Both the position numbers and the translations under genes were made by a program. A stretch of DNA of 64,000 bases from JAUILH01 sp965230535 (GTDB taxonomy: Bacteria > Bacteroidota > Bacteroidia > Flavobacteriales_D > JAUILH01), in the NCBI GenBank assembly GCA_965230535.1, contig OZ246010.1:124001-188000 (forward strand), written 5' to 3'. The notes under the pieces are model-generated. The model worked only from the letters and a program-made list of their open reading frames with translations. It was not told the DNA's origin and did not search any database. This document shows positions 1 through 9,700 of this stretch, piece after piece. Position 1 is the stretch's first letter, and every line of letters begins with the position of its first letter.

Positions 1-405
1 AGAATTACGGAAACCATTATTGGCTGGGCAAGGTCCAGAGGTGGTTTAATTGGTGCTACAGCCAGTACTTGTATCTTCTTCAATGCAACAGCTTCCGACC
101 AATATTTGGCCATCGTTGTACCGGGAAGAATGTTCGCCAATACTTACAGAAAAAGAGGTTTAAAACCAGAAAATTTAAGCCGTACACTAGAAGATGCCGG
201 TACAGTGACATCCGTCCTGATTCCATGGAACACCTGTGGAGCGACACAATCTCAGGTTTTGGGAATAGGCACACTCACCTTTGCCCCATTCTGTTTCTTT
301 AACATCATCAGTCCGATTATCACCATTATTTATGGAATTGTTGGCTTCAAAGTGCCCATGATAGAAAAGCCGGAAACAACTGAGCCTGCTAAGTTGAAAG
401 CTTAG
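1..405 (+). CDS. Na+/H+ antiporter, NhaC family (C-terminal part)
   Basis: The frame is open from the first base of the window, so the 5' end of the gene lies outside; 134 codons remain of a family that usually has about 450-500. It would exchange sodium for protons across the inner membrane. The segment LSRTLEDAGTVTSVLIPW (about residues 59-76 of the visible part), followed by NTCGA, is the conserved signature of the NhaC C-terminal half, and hydrophobic stretches lie on both sides. The short charged tail ending KPETTEPAKLKA is likely cytoplasmic. The family call is from remembered sequence features, not a search. Confidence 0.85.
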   Translation, partial: RITETIIGWARSRGGLIGATASTCIFFNATASDQYLAIVVPGRMFANTYRKRGLKPENLSRTLEDAGTVTSVLIPWNTCGATQSQVLGIGTLTFAPFCFFNIISPIITIIYGIVGFKVPMIEKPETTEPAKLKA

Positions 406-517
406 AACCGGATTCTGCCCGTCTAAGTAAAAATCACTTTGGTCTAATATTTGTCTTATTGATTGCCAAGTAATAATTAAATTACTAACTTTAATACGAA
501 TCAATCGTTTTTTGCCC

Positions 518-1273
518 ATGAAAAAGATTAGCTCACTTATTCTAGCTTGCTCTGTATCAGGTTTTGTGTTTGCGCAACCGTCTAAAAACACACAACATTT
601 AGATGCACAAGTACCTCATAAAAAGAAATACACCGAAGATGTTGTAGATCCTCAGTTGGGGATTGACATATATGAATCTCTCAACATGTTTATCAGCGCT
701 GATTCTGTTAGACTATGCAATGGTTATGATTGCGAAGGTTGGGTAACAGATCATTATGAAAGCGGGCAGATTATTCACAAAGGATTTTATGTTGATGGTC
801 AGTTAAAAATTTACAAGAATTACTATCCAGATGGTAAACTGGAAAGAGAGTTCGTAACCATCGATAATTACAGATGTACAGCCAAATTGTATTATCCTGA
901 CGGAACTAAAAAATCTGTGATCAAATACTTACATGGTTCTCCAATGGTATGGTCTGATTTCTATGAAAATGGTTCTCCAAAATACTATGAAGAGTACCAC
1001 AAAAGTCTGAATTACCATATTGAAAAGAAGACATTCTTTACAGATGGGAAAGTTGAAGACGAGTTGGTTTTACTTCACAAGAAAAAACTTAATTACGATA
1101 AGAATGAATACCATAACAATGGCCAAATGAAGGTGGATGGTAGCATGTCTTTCAATGAGGAGTCTCTGGATTACATGAAAACCGGAACATGGAAGTTCTA
1201 TGATGAAGGCGGTTCTATCAAAAAAGAATTAACCTACAATCAAGGAAGGGTCAGCGATGAGAAGAAATATTGA
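518..1273 (+). CDS. Secreted YwqK/MORN-like repeat protein
   Basis: A 251-residue protein with an N-terminal signal peptide (about residues 1-20, ending VFAQ). The body is made of short repeats of the type GxYxDGQLKxYxxYYPDGKL, in which an aromatic residue precedes an N/D-G turn. These resemble MORN_2 or YwqK-type repeats, common in secreted Bacteroidota proteins. The family is often labelled antitoxin by name transfer, but nothing here points to a toxin partner. The frame is also open from a TTG at 512; the ATG at 518 is preferred because it begins directly with the signal peptide. A terminator follows the stop. Molecular role unknown. Confidence 0.75.
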   Translation: MKKISSLILACSVSGFVFAQPSKNTQHLDAQVPHKKKYTEDVVDPQLGIDIYESLNMFISADSVRLCNGYDCEGWVTDHYESGQIIHKGFYVDGQLKIYKNYYPDGKLEREFVTIDNYRCTAKLYYPDGTKKSVIKYLHGSPMVWSDFYENGSPKYYEEYHKSLNYHIEKKTFFTDGKVEDELVLLHKKKLNYDKNEYHNNGQMKVDGSMSFNEESLDYMKTGTWKFYDEGGSIKKELTYNQGRVSDEKKY

Positions 1274-1301
1274 TCAGTAAATGATTACTAATATACATGA
1301 G

Positions 1302-1329
1302 AAGTTCTGCTATTTGCAGGACTTTTTTT
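1302..1329 (+). terminator. Rho-independent terminator after the YwqK-like gene
   Basis: Arms AAGTTCTGC (1302-1310) and GCAGGACTT (1316-1324) pair around the loop TATTT with one G-U pair, and a run of T reaches 1329. It lies 29 bases after the stop at 1273 and points with that gene. Confidence 0.8.
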
Positions 1330-1352
1330 GTGCCTGGAAGTCAACTTATACC

Positions 1353-3692
1353 TTACTTCTTTTTCTTCTTCTCTGTTAGGATAATCAAGGCTGGCAGTAA
1401 ATAGAGATCTGCCACCACCGCAATGAAAAGAGTAATACTGATTAGGTAACCAACGTAGAACGTTCCTAAAAACTCTGAAAAGACCAACATTAAAAAGCCA
1501 CTACAAAGAATAAGTGAGGTTATAATAATCGCTCTACCAGTAGACATATAAGCTCTTTTCAATGAATAGATCATAGACAGGCCTTTCATGCGCTCAATCT
1601 TTAATTTGCTCATAAAGTGAATGGTATCATCCACACAAATTCCGAAAGCTATTGTAAAAATAATACTGATAGACACCTTTAAATCCGTTCCGGTAGCGCC
1701 TAAAATTCCAGAAATAATAATCAAAGGAATGATGTTAGGCACCAAAGAGATTAACATCATTTTGACCGACCTGAATAACCCACCCATAATCAAAGCCACC
1801 AACAAAAACGCGATTAACAAGCCCAACAACATATTTCTGGCCAGTTTAGCGTTGTTTTTATCAATTAAATGTGCTGTACCGGTCAAAGTGTATTCAAACA
1901 CCTCAGAATCGAGCTCATTTTTATAATAAGCCTCCAGATCATCATTCATCTCAAAGATCTTTAAACTTCCCAGGTCCCCCATTCTACCACGAATTCGATA
2001 AGAACTTAAACTGGTGTCTACAAACTGAATAATGGCAGCCATCTCTTCTGAAATATGGACAGATGTATCAGTCAAAGACCTCTTGTAATCCTTGAGAACC
2101 TTTTTAAACGGTCTGACTGCCTGCTTAAAATCCTTCTCGTTTTTAGGGAAACAATACGATTCTTTGGTGCCTCCGTTGTTAGTTTGGTTTGCCGATTTAA
2201 TGAGAACATTCATAGACATCATCCCGCCTATACCATAGGTGTCTCTGAGGTAATTCTCCATTTGATCAATCTCACGAGCCACTTCATAGTCAAAAACCGA
2301 AGAGTTGGGATCTTTAAGCCTGACATTCATTTCAAATGGCCTTACTCCTGAAAAATTCTCTTCAAAAAAGATAAAATGAGACTTCATTTCATTACTTGAA
2401 GGCAAATCTTCCAGCAAGTAGTTGTTTGGGCGAATTTGCAAGGTAAAAAGTACTGCCACAAGCGTGACTCCTGCTGAAATAGATAAAGTTAATCTTGGGT
2501 GACGAATTACCCAGAGAAATTGCTTTCGCAAAAAACTCTTCCAAATATCGTTTCGTTCAACCGCCTTAGGTTTCCCCATTAAAATGAGTACTGAAGGAAG
2601 TACCGTAAAAGCCAGAATGAATGCGATGATCACACCAATTGCAGTATACAATCCAAAGATTCTAATAGGTTCAACTGTACTTGATAAAAGTGTAAGAAAA
2701 CCTATGGCCGTAGTTATAGACGTTAGTAAAGTCGCCAAGCCAATCTCTTTAAACGCAACCCGAATGGCGTTCATCTTTGAATTTCCTGAACGCAATTCTT
2801 CCAAATACTTACTTACCATGTGTACCACATCAGACATTCCCACCACAAAGATGATGGTAGGCAACATAGTTAAGATCATATTTACAGGCTCGCCAATTAA
2901 GGCCATAAAGCCCAAAATCCATATGTTACTTAGCATAACTATGTTGAGCGGCACCACCACTCCCCAAACCGATTTAAAGGCAATGATGAGAAAGAAAATA
3001 AGCAGCACAATAGAGGATGAAATAAATAACATTAAATCCCTTTGCATCAAGGAGATATAATACGACTGACCAACACTTCTTCCGGCATAATGGAATTCAT
3101 ATTTATCATAGCTTTCGAGAAGAGCCGGAATGGTTTCTCCTAATTTATCGCACTTCTCTTTAGACAGGTAATCCTCTGTTTTAACGAAAAGAGAAATGGC
3201 TCCGCTTTTGTCACTAAAAAAGGTTCCAACGTACCGATCATCCTGCATGATCAGTACAGAATCCTCTTTGAGGGCTTCATCATCACCAATATGTAATAAG
3301 GGAAAGGTATCAATCTGGATGGTTAAACTCCCCTGCCTTCTTGAATAACGTTTGAAATCAGTTGGAGAAAGTACCTCATCTATGTAATCCAGAGCCTCTA
3401 AGTCACTGGTTAAACGCTCAACATCTCTAAGAAACTCTGTATTGAAAACACCCTTTTCGTTTTTAAGAGAAACGAGTACAAAATCGTTATCGGTTCCAAA
3501 CTGCTCCCTGTGCTCAAAAAACACTTTGGTTTCGCTGTCTTCTTTCGGAAAGAACTTCTCAAAATCATAGTCCAATTTTAATCCTGAAAAAATTGCTCCG
3601 GCAAATACTCCGGTAAGTAATAATATGATTGTCAGAGTTAACCAGGCAAACCTCTTTGCACGCGCCTCATTCCAAATATCCTCTTTATCCAT
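1353..3692 (-). CDS. MMPL/RND-family transporter
   Basis: A protein of about 779 residues with the RND/MMPL plan: TM1 near residues 17-40, a large periplasmic loop, a cluster of membrane helices, then a second copy of the same layout. The helices after each loop carry typical polar positions: VVGMSDVVHMVSKY in the first half and AFGICVDDTIHFMSKL, with paired aspartates, in the second. Such proteins use proton flow to export lipids, hopanoids or other hydrophobic compounds; the substrate cannot be read here. The frame extends to a GTG at 3716, but that codon overlaps a -7 element, so the ATG at 3692 is chosen. The protein ends in a run of lysines. It is divergent from the next gene. Confidence 0.85.
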   Translation of the reverse strand: MDKEDIWNEARAKRFAWLTLTIILLLTGVFAGAIFSGLKLDYDFEKFFPKEDSETKVFFEHREQFGTDNDFVLVSLKNEKGVFNTEFLRDVERLTSDLEALDYIDEVLSPTDFKRYSRRQGSLTIQIDTFPLLHIGDDEALKEDSVLIMQDDRYVGTFFSDKSGAISLFVKTEDYLSKEKCDKLGETIPALLESYDKYEFHYAGRSVGQSYYISLMQRDLMLFISSSIVLLIFFLIIAFKSVWGVVVPLNIVMLSNIWILGFMALIGEPVNMILTMLPTIIFVVGMSDVVHMVSKYLEELRSGNSKMNAIRVAFKEIGLATLLTSITTAIGFLTLLSSTVEPIRIFGLYTAIGVIIAFILAFTVLPSVLILMGKPKAVERNDIWKSFLRKQFLWVIRHPRLTLSISAGVTLVAVLFTLQIRPNNYLLEDLPSSNEMKSHFIFFEENFSGVRPFEMNVRLKDPNSSVFDYEVAREIDQMENYLRDTYGIGGMMSMNVLIKSANQTNNGGTKESYCFPKNEKDFKQAVRPFKKVLKDYKRSLTDTSVHISEEMAAIIQFVDTSLSSYRIRGRMGDLGSLKIFEMNDDLEAYYKNELDSEVFEYTLTGTAHLIDKNNAKLARNMLLGLLIAFLLVALIMGGLFRSVKMMLISLVPNIIPLIIISGILGATGTDLKVSISIIFTIAFGICVDDTIHFMSKLKIERMKGLSMIYSLKRAYMSTGRAIIITSLILCSGFLMLVFSEFLGTFYVGYLISITLFIAVVADLYLLPALIILTEKKKKK

Positions 3693-3715
3693 TATCTTAT
3701 CCGTCTTTCCTACCA

Positions 3716-3723
3716 CAAAAATA
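3716..3723 (-). promoter_or_regulatory. Candidate -7 element for the MMPL gene
   Basis: On the minus strand the bases read TATTTTTG, a full match to TAnnTTTG, ending 24 bases before the ATG at 3692. It argues against the longer GTG start. Confidence 0.5.
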
Positions 3724-3752
3724 AAACTAAATCGCGTTCAAAAAGAATGTTG

Positions 3753-3760
3753 TATTTTTG
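3753..3760 (+). promoter_or_regulatory. Candidate -7 element for the T9SS protein at 3782
   Basis: TATTTTTG matches TAnnTTTG exactly and ends 22 bases before the ATG at 3782. It forms a divergent promoter pair with the element at 3716-3723. Confidence 0.5.
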
Positions 3761-3781
3761 ATTGAATCAAAAACTTAAACT

Positions 3782-4819
3782 ATGAAACAACTTTTACCTT
3801 CAAACAAACTACTAACCGGTTTGTTCGTGAGCGCATTTGGTTTAGGTGCTTATGCTCAACCAACCCTAAATGCGGGCAATAATGCAACCATTGCCGGGGA
3901 ATCTCAGACCTACTATATTGCGGATTCCAATGCTGTTGATTACGCTTCTACAACGGGAGCAGGTGTAACATGGGATTATTCTTCATTATGGATGTACGGT
4001 CAGACTGCCGACAATGACGTTACAGCGTCCAGCAATACCGATTTTCCAAGTTCTGCAATTTCAGATAATCTGGAGAACAGTCTTGATATATACAGAAACA
4101 ACTATGCAGATTCGATTGTTGCACAAGGATATGTATTGACTATACCTGGTATGGGAAATGCAACGGTTACATTGACTGACGAATTAAGATTAATGGAGTA
4201 TCCATTTACTTATGGTAATTCTTTCACTGATGACCTTGATGGAGAGGCAAGTGTTGCCATTAGCCCATTTCCGGTTCCTTACAGTGGTTCAATTGTAGTT
4301 GAAGCCGATGGTTATGGAACACTTGAGTTAGGTACGACTACTTTCAACAATGTATTGAGAGTGAAAGTATCTGAAACATCATCTGCTGATGCAACTCTTC
4401 TGGGAGCAGGCGTTATTCCGATCATTAGAACACAGTACTTTTACTACGAGCCGGGAACCAGTAAGTTCCCTGTTTTAATGTATGTTACTATGGACATTAA
4501 CGGAACTGTTTCATCAGCGGTATACAGCAGCATTTCATTGCCAGCTAACAACATTGAAGAAAATACTTTATCTGCTTTTAACTTGTCTCCAAATCCGGCG
4601 AACAACATGGTTAACATTAACGTGAGCAGTGAAACTTCAAGCAGTGCACAAATGAACATTTTGAGTTCTGTGGGTCAGGTTATTTCTTCTGAAAACGTGC
4701 AGTTGAATAAAGGCAACAATGTTATTAGAAAGAATTTAGATGGTTTGTCTTCAGGAATTTACTTTGTAAGAATTTCCAAGGGGACTCAGAACATTACTAA
4801 AAAATTGATGGTGAAATAA
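3782..4819 (+). CDS. Secreted protein with T9SS type A sorting domain
   Basis: A 345-residue protein with a signal peptide (residues 1-25, ending GAYAQ) and a C-terminal type A sorting domain of about 80 residues. The domain begins with the hallmark LSPNPANN and ends SSGIYFVRISKGTQNITKKLMVK-like in layout, that is a G-x-YFVRI strand followed by a basic end. The middle (about 26-260) is beta-rich and contains WDYSSLWMYG near the start; I do not recognise its fold. It would cross the inner membrane by Sec and the outer membrane by T9SS, and end up on the surface or released. Monocistronic, with its own promoter and terminator. Confidence 0.85.
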   Translation: MKQLLPSNKLLTGLFVSAFGLGAYAQPTLNAGNNATIAGESQTYYIADSNAVDYASTTGAGVTWDYSSLWMYGQTADNDVTASSNTDFPSSAISDNLENSLDIYRNNYADSIVAQGYVLTIPGMGNATVTLTDELRLMEYPFTYGNSFTDDLDGEASVAISPFPVPYSGSIVVEADGYGTLELGTTTFNNVLRVKVSETSSADATLLGAGVIPIIRTQYFYYEPGTSKFPVLMYVTMDINGTVSSAVYSSISLPANNIEENTLSAFNLSPNPANNMVNINVSSETSSSAQMNILSSVGQVISSENVQLNKGNNVIRKNLDGLSSGIYFVRISKGTQNITKKLMVK

Positions 4820-4841
4820 ATCACACTCAAACAGAACCCGG

Positions 4842-4872
4842 AATCCCATTTTGAAAAGAATGGGATTTTTTT
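4842..4872 (+). terminator. Rho-independent terminator after the T9SS protein
   Basis: Perfect arms AATCCCATT (4842-4850) and AATGGGATT (4859-4867) with an 8-base loop and a T run to 4872, 22 bases after the stop at 4819. Confidence 0.85.
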
Positions 4873-4883
4873 GTGTCCTTATT

Positions 4884-5276
4884 TTAGTTATTCAGATGGT
4901 CATCTCTCTTCTCAATAGCAAACACACGCTTGTCCGAATTGTAGCTCCAAAGCAAAGCTTGCACACAGGTCCAATCTTCATACACATCTAAACGAATCAT
5001 TCTTTCGTCAAGACTGACATCTTCAAGTACAAAAATGTTTTTATGAATGTCTGCTCCTATGTGCTTATACTCTGCTCTTGAAACGATTCTCTTTTGTTTA
5101 CTTCCTTGCGTATAATGCGATAACACGAACGACTTTCTGGTATCTCCAAAGTCCCATACATAGATGATAATTTTGTTATCTATGATCTCAATATCTGTCC
5201 AGATCTTTCTTTTTTCCTTCTTCTTAGATTCTTCCAGGAAGTTCTCATAGGACATGTTAAATAGCGTTGCTTTCAT
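4884..5276 (-). CDS. Unknown 130-residue protein
   Basis: No family recognised. The protein has no signal peptide or membrane helix and looks cytoplasmic: a charged N-terminal part (ESKKKEKRKIW) followed by alternating short strands. The frame is open further back to 5468, but that stretch overlaps the PorP/SprF gene and looks like its shadow, so the ATG at 5276 is taken. It lies 19 bases after the PorP/SprF stop and is the last gene of the minus-strand run that starts with the giant PKD protein. Its presence at the end of a T9SS cargo operon is the only clue to its role. Confidence 0.6.
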   Translation of the reverse strand: MKATLFNMSYENFLEESKKKEKRKIWTDIEIIDNKIIIYVWDFGDTRKSFVLSHYTQGSKQKRIVSRAEYKHIGADIHKNIFVLEDVSLDERMIRLDVYEDWTCVQALLWSYNSDKRVFAIEKRDDHLNN

Positions 5277-5295
5277 TTTAGTTGTTGTTTTAGAG

Positions 5296-6243
5296 TTAAT
5301 AAAATATTGGACAATCCAGAAACTTGATTTTTCGTTTTTCGCTGCATCCAAATTGTGCTGAAATAATAAGGTTATGGCTTCCCCACGTGGTAGTGAGTGA
5401 ATGTGTAACACTTTGATCGTAGGCATAAGAAAAGCTGACCATGTCCGACTTCCAGGCAAACATAGCACTGAAAGTTCCAGGGTAATTATACCACCCTCCT
5501 ACTGTGATTTGATCAAAAGTGAGGCTCGTTCCAACTGAAGCCGTGAAAAATTTGTTTTGTAAATCAAGATTCAGGCTTGGTCTCCAAATTACTCGTTTAC
5601 CTTGCACAAAGCTTGCATGAGAAAAGCCACTTTGTACCGCATAATGTCTCGGTAATCTTGCGAGTTCATTTGTGTTTAGCAAACCATTTACTGGTTTATT
5701 CAGGTTAAATGCGGTGAAACCTACGTACCAATTCTTATAAACCAATGAAGTTCCAAAATTGGCGTGGAAGTAGTTTTGAGGTGGAGCAAATGTTTGCATG
5801 GTTTGATTGACCAATCCACGTCTTGCATCCAGCATATCAGGGAACACAAGTTCATTCCAATTAACACTTGTTTGCGCCATTCCCATACTCAAACCAAACC
5901 TTAACTGAGTATAATGATCTAAGTCAAAACCTTTACTCAGCGTTGCATGAGCCAGCTGATTTCTTAACCCACCTTCTCCAGCCTGATCCTGAATTAAAGT
6001 GAACCCGATACCGAATTGCTTTCTAAATTTCCCTAGTTCAAGAGATGCAATTGTGGTCTGGTAACCTTTTCCTAATCCTGGCCACTGAATTCTGCTTGCT
6101 ACCCAAACTTTCGTGCAAGTTTCTATGGCGGTAAAAGAAGGATTGCTTAAAACCGGCAGCTGAACACTATTGGTATAGATAGGATCTTGTCCTTTCACCA
6201 TACTCAAACTGAGCGCACAAACTATAGCGAGTAATGACTTCAT
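5296..6243 (-). CDS. PorP/SprF family outer-membrane protein
   Basis: A 315-residue protein with a signal peptide (about residues 1-18, ending VKGQ) followed by DPIYTNSVQLPVLSNPSF, the family's usual opening (D-P-x-Y/F then a short loop to L-x-NP-x-F). The rest alternates beta strands with aromatic belts, as in a small beta barrel. In Flavobacterium johnsoniae SprF is needed for surface delivery of the adhesin SprB, and PorP-type proteins are partners of T9SS. The start codon is one base after the stop of the sorting-domain gene (TAATATG on the minus strand), so the two are probably translated together. This copy is likely a dedicated partner for the adjacent giant protein. Confidence 0.88.
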   Translation of the reverse strand: MKSLLAIVCALSLSMVKGQDPIYTNSVQLPVLSNPSFTAIETCTKVWVASRIQWPGLGKGYQTTIASLELGKFRKQFGIGFTLIQDQAGEGGLRNQLAHATLSKGFDLDHYTQLRFGLSMGMAQTSVNWNELVFPDMLDARRGLVNQTMQTFAPPQNYFHANFGTSLVYKNWYVGFTAFNLNKPVNGLLNTNELARLPRHYAVQSGFSHASFVQGKRVIWRPSLNLDLQNKFFTASVGTSLTFDQITVGGWYNYPGTFSAMFAWKSDMVSFSYAYDQSVTHSLTTTWGSHNLIISAQFGCSEKRKIKFLDCPIFY

Positions 6244-6244
6244 A

Positions 6245-6676
6245 TTATCTAATTAGTGTTAGTGTATTTGAAAAAGTTCGGTTGATGCCAAATTCGATAT
6301 TGCTCGCAGTGATTTGAAAAGTATATACACCTTGTTGAGCAGGTTTTCCCTTATAAGTCCCATCCCATGAATCTTCAATAGAACTGGACTGAAAAATTTG
6401 CTTACCCCAACGATCATAGATTCTAATTGAATACTTATCGATTCCCAATCCTTTTACCTGAAAGAAGTCATTCACGAAATCACCATCCGGAGAAAATGCA
6501 TTTGGAATTTGAATCTTAATAGGATCTGATAATTCAACTGTATTGGAAACGCTCACTACATCTGCCTGAGTTTTATGATGTGCTACCAACCTGTATGTTG
6601 AAGTGTTCTGTGCCAATGAGTCCTGACAGCAAAACAGTAACAAAACTGGAATGATAAGATTTAGGGCGTTTTTCAT
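6245..6676 (-). CDS. Stand-alone T9SS type B sorting domain protein
   Basis: A 143-residue protein with a convincing signal peptide (residues 1-23, LNLIIPVLLLFCC core, ending SLAQ). Directly after it comes TYRLVAHHKT...SVSNTV, which looks like the last strands of an FN3-like domain. Then comes a complete gliding-motility (CHU_C, type B) domain: IPNAFSPDGDFVNDFF, IRIYDRWGKQIF, SWDGTYKGKPAQQGVYTFQI. Normally this domain is the C-terminus of a large cargo protein. Here it is its own secreted polypeptide, lying between a giant PKD protein that lacks any sorting domain and a PorP/SprF gene. It may supply the sorting signal in trans, or be what remains of a split gene. Confidence 0.88.
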   Translation of the reverse strand: MKNALNLIIPVLLLFCCQDSLAQNTSTYRLVAHHKTQADVVSVSNTVELSDPIKIQIPNAFSPDGDFVNDFFQVKGLGIDKYSIRIYDRWGKQIFQSSSIEDSWDGTYKGKPAQQGVYTFQITASNIEFGINRTFSNTLTLIR

Positions 6677-6768
6677 TTGGCTTTTATTTATACCACTAAT
6701 TTATAGTGATACAAGCGGGAAGCCTTGTGAACCTTACCCTTCGTATAGGTTGTGCTTTCTAACGTTTA

Positions 6769-9700
6769 TTAGTAATCTGTTACGTTAATATGCCCAGGGA
6801 CTACTTTAATAGTTTCCCAGGTACCTTCGGGAGTCAAAACCTGCAATTCGTAATGACTTACCCCATCCTTCCAATTTATATATGGGTTCCATCTGAACTG
6901 GTTAGATGCACCTTCAACGGTTTCTCCCTGAAGTAAAATTGAATTACCAAAGGACGGCATATTCTTCAGATCGCATTTATTGATGCTGGTGATTTTGTAG
7001 TTGTAATGATTGGTGTGCACATTCGCATTGTAATCTGTATAATAGCTTGTTTCAACATCCACACTATCTATCAATTCTTCATTTCCGTTCTGGTCTGTTC
7101 TCCAAATGTGATATCCCCAGATTTTCTGAGCATCATCCACATTGTTCCACTCTGTATAAGTAAACTCGTCTTCAATTACAGTTGATCTGATTATTTCCGG
7201 AGAACTTGGTGCGATGGTATCCAATACACTAACGCTACCAAGCGTGTCCATACTTGAACATCCATAATTGTCACTCAATTTCAAGATAATTCCCCATGAA
7301 CCTGGCAGATTCAATACCGGAATTTGATTATGTAAATATGTTGTATCTGTTTCTTTATGGTACGCTTTCCAATATTGGTTGAAACCAGAAGAGAAAGTCC
7401 CGACTACATCCAATTCAGATCCATAGCATAATTCAAGTTGATCTATTTCAAGGTCAATTTCAGGAAGTGGCCTGATTTGAATTTCATGCGCAACAGAATC
7501 ATGACAGGCCCCGTTGAAAATAACGTGGGACACTGTCATACTTCCTGCCTGAAACAAAGTGGGATTGAAGTGCGTGCTGTGTCCTGTCCCATCTATGTAC
7601 CAGTATCCGGTATCATGTACAGCCTGAAAGCAGACATTCGTGTCGTACTGACAAACCACATTTGGCAATAAAAAGTTGGCGTTCAATTTTTCGTCTACAG
7701 TCACAACAATGCTATCTTGAGCAATACAGTTGTTTCCGTATGAATAGTAGAATTGGTGCTGACCAGCCCCAAGAACCACAGGATTAATTAGTCCATTGGT
7801 GTCAACTCCAATTCCACTCCATACTCCTCCCTGAATATCTGTCAACAATTGAAGAGAATCTACGTCTTCACAAATCGATTGAATTGGTAAAATACTTGGC
7901 ACAATGATGTCTTCAATGAAAACCGAATCAACAAACTGATTAGAACAACCATTCGCGTCTGTTTCCACCAGTGTAAAGCTCATCCAGCCAACGTTGTTAG
8001 GATAAAATTCAGTTTGATTTGAATTGAAGTTTCCACTTGTCGTGGTGGTCATGCTATATGTACCAGAGTTGATAGAAAACTGAATAGGCTCGTCTTCACA
8101 GTGAATGGAATCTATTACAGTGAAAGTTGGCTGTGGCAGACTATAAACCTCTGCGGCATTTGGCAAGGTATAGCTTTGGCTACAACCAAAAGTATCAGTC
8201 GCTACAAGTGTTACATCATAAATTCCTGACTGACCGTAGTAAACATTTGGATTGACCGCATTGTTTGATGTTCCATTCCCGAAATACCAGGTATAGACAG
8301 CCGCATCTGTTGACAGGTTTACAAAATGAGAAGAATCTCCTAAACAAGTTGGATTGGCTGGTGTGAATAAGGCTGTTGGTCCAATAACCTGCACAGCATT
8401 GGGTAAATCCAGGTCGGCAGAACATCCTTCTGCACTTGTCGCTTCAACATGAACATTATACGATCCCGGGTTCAAATAAAAATGATTGGTATTTTCCAAT
8501 GCACTACTCGTACCATCACCAAAGCTCCACTGTACCGAATTTGCTCCAAAAGAATTAGCCTGAAAACCATACTGAGCTGGTGCACATGCATTGGAAGACA
8601 ATTGAATAACCGGGTTGATAAATACATCATGAACAATTACGGCATTGTCTACAATTATCGTATCCGTACAACCAAATTGTGAGGTTGTAATGAGTTTAAC
8701 CTGGTATGCACCAGTATCTGCATATACATAATTGACTATCGAATCTGTGCTTATTGTTCCATTTCCTAAATCCCAGTTCCATTGAACGGCATTGGTTCCT
8801 GAAGATTTTAACTGAACGCTAAGTGGTGCGCACCCTTCGGCAGTAGGAATAGAGATATCTGCCTGGAAATCTTCGAAATCATGACTCATCACACTATCCA
8901 TACACCCTAAACTATCGGTTACCTTTAACCAAACCGGTACTGCCGGGAATTGTTGAAATGTATATGAAGGGTTTTGCGTCTGACTTGTACTTCCGGTTCC
9001 AAAGTCCCAATCCCAACTAATCGCTCCAACAGATGTATTAACAAAGTCGACCTGAGTTGGATAACAATTGCTTTGCTGATTTATCTGAAAATCTGCAGTT
9101 GGTCCCTGAACTCGAATGGTATCTTTAAATTCAGACATACAAGCCTCATTCTGAACTTGCAAACTGATTTCAAAAGTATCTGACACAGTAGAACTAAAGA
9201 GCCAGTCCGACTGATTGGCATTGGTTTGCGTCATACCATCTATTTGCCAAACATAACTTAGTTGTGTGGTATCCTGAGCTTGAATTTGAAGCTCCTCTCC
9301 TACACAAATTACACCCTTTTGAGAAAACCAATTGGCTTCTGCATTTCTAACAAAAACAGAATCTAAAAGAATAGTATCTGAACATACTCCTGGTCTATCA
9401 AGCTCTACCCATACAGGAATTATACCTGACTGATTGGGTACAATGTATGCATAGGCTCCAACCGCTGTATCACTTCCAACATGCCATGTATTATTGACCG
9501 GATAACCAACTGTACTATGCAAAAACAAAGTATCTCCCAAACAAATTGTGTCGGCATGAAAGAATTTAAGCTCAACACTATTGGTTACATGAATCACCTC
9601 AAAAGACGCATGACAAGAGGTTTCAGAAAGCATATCAACATGAGTGTAGTATACTGTATTGCTTTGCAAAAGCGATCTTGACTCCAAGTTACCGTGAGAA

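Noticed and set aside
187..591. 134-codon minus-strand frame over the NhaC end and the start of the next gene
   Set aside because: It runs opposite two supported genes and shows no recognisable features.
2584..3060. 158-codon open frame opposite the MMPL gene
   Set aside because: It lies wholly inside the well-supported transporter gene and its translation resembles no protein family.
3758..3770. TTGATTGAATCAA as a further FNR-type box
   Set aside because: The spacing between TTGA and TCAA is five, not six, so it does not match the boxes at 28832 and 31017; it also overlaps the -7 element.
5277..5468. N-terminal extension of the 130-residue unknown gene
   Set aside because: The stretch overlaps the 3' end of the PorP/SprF gene and looks like out-of-frame translation; an ATG at 5276 follows the PorP/SprF stop.
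6677..6768. Frameshift or sequencing error as the cause of the giant protein / sorting-domain split
   Set aside because: There are two stop codons in a row, no frame of the gap continues the FN3-like pattern, and the second protein has its own well-formed signal peptide. A single base error would not produce that.
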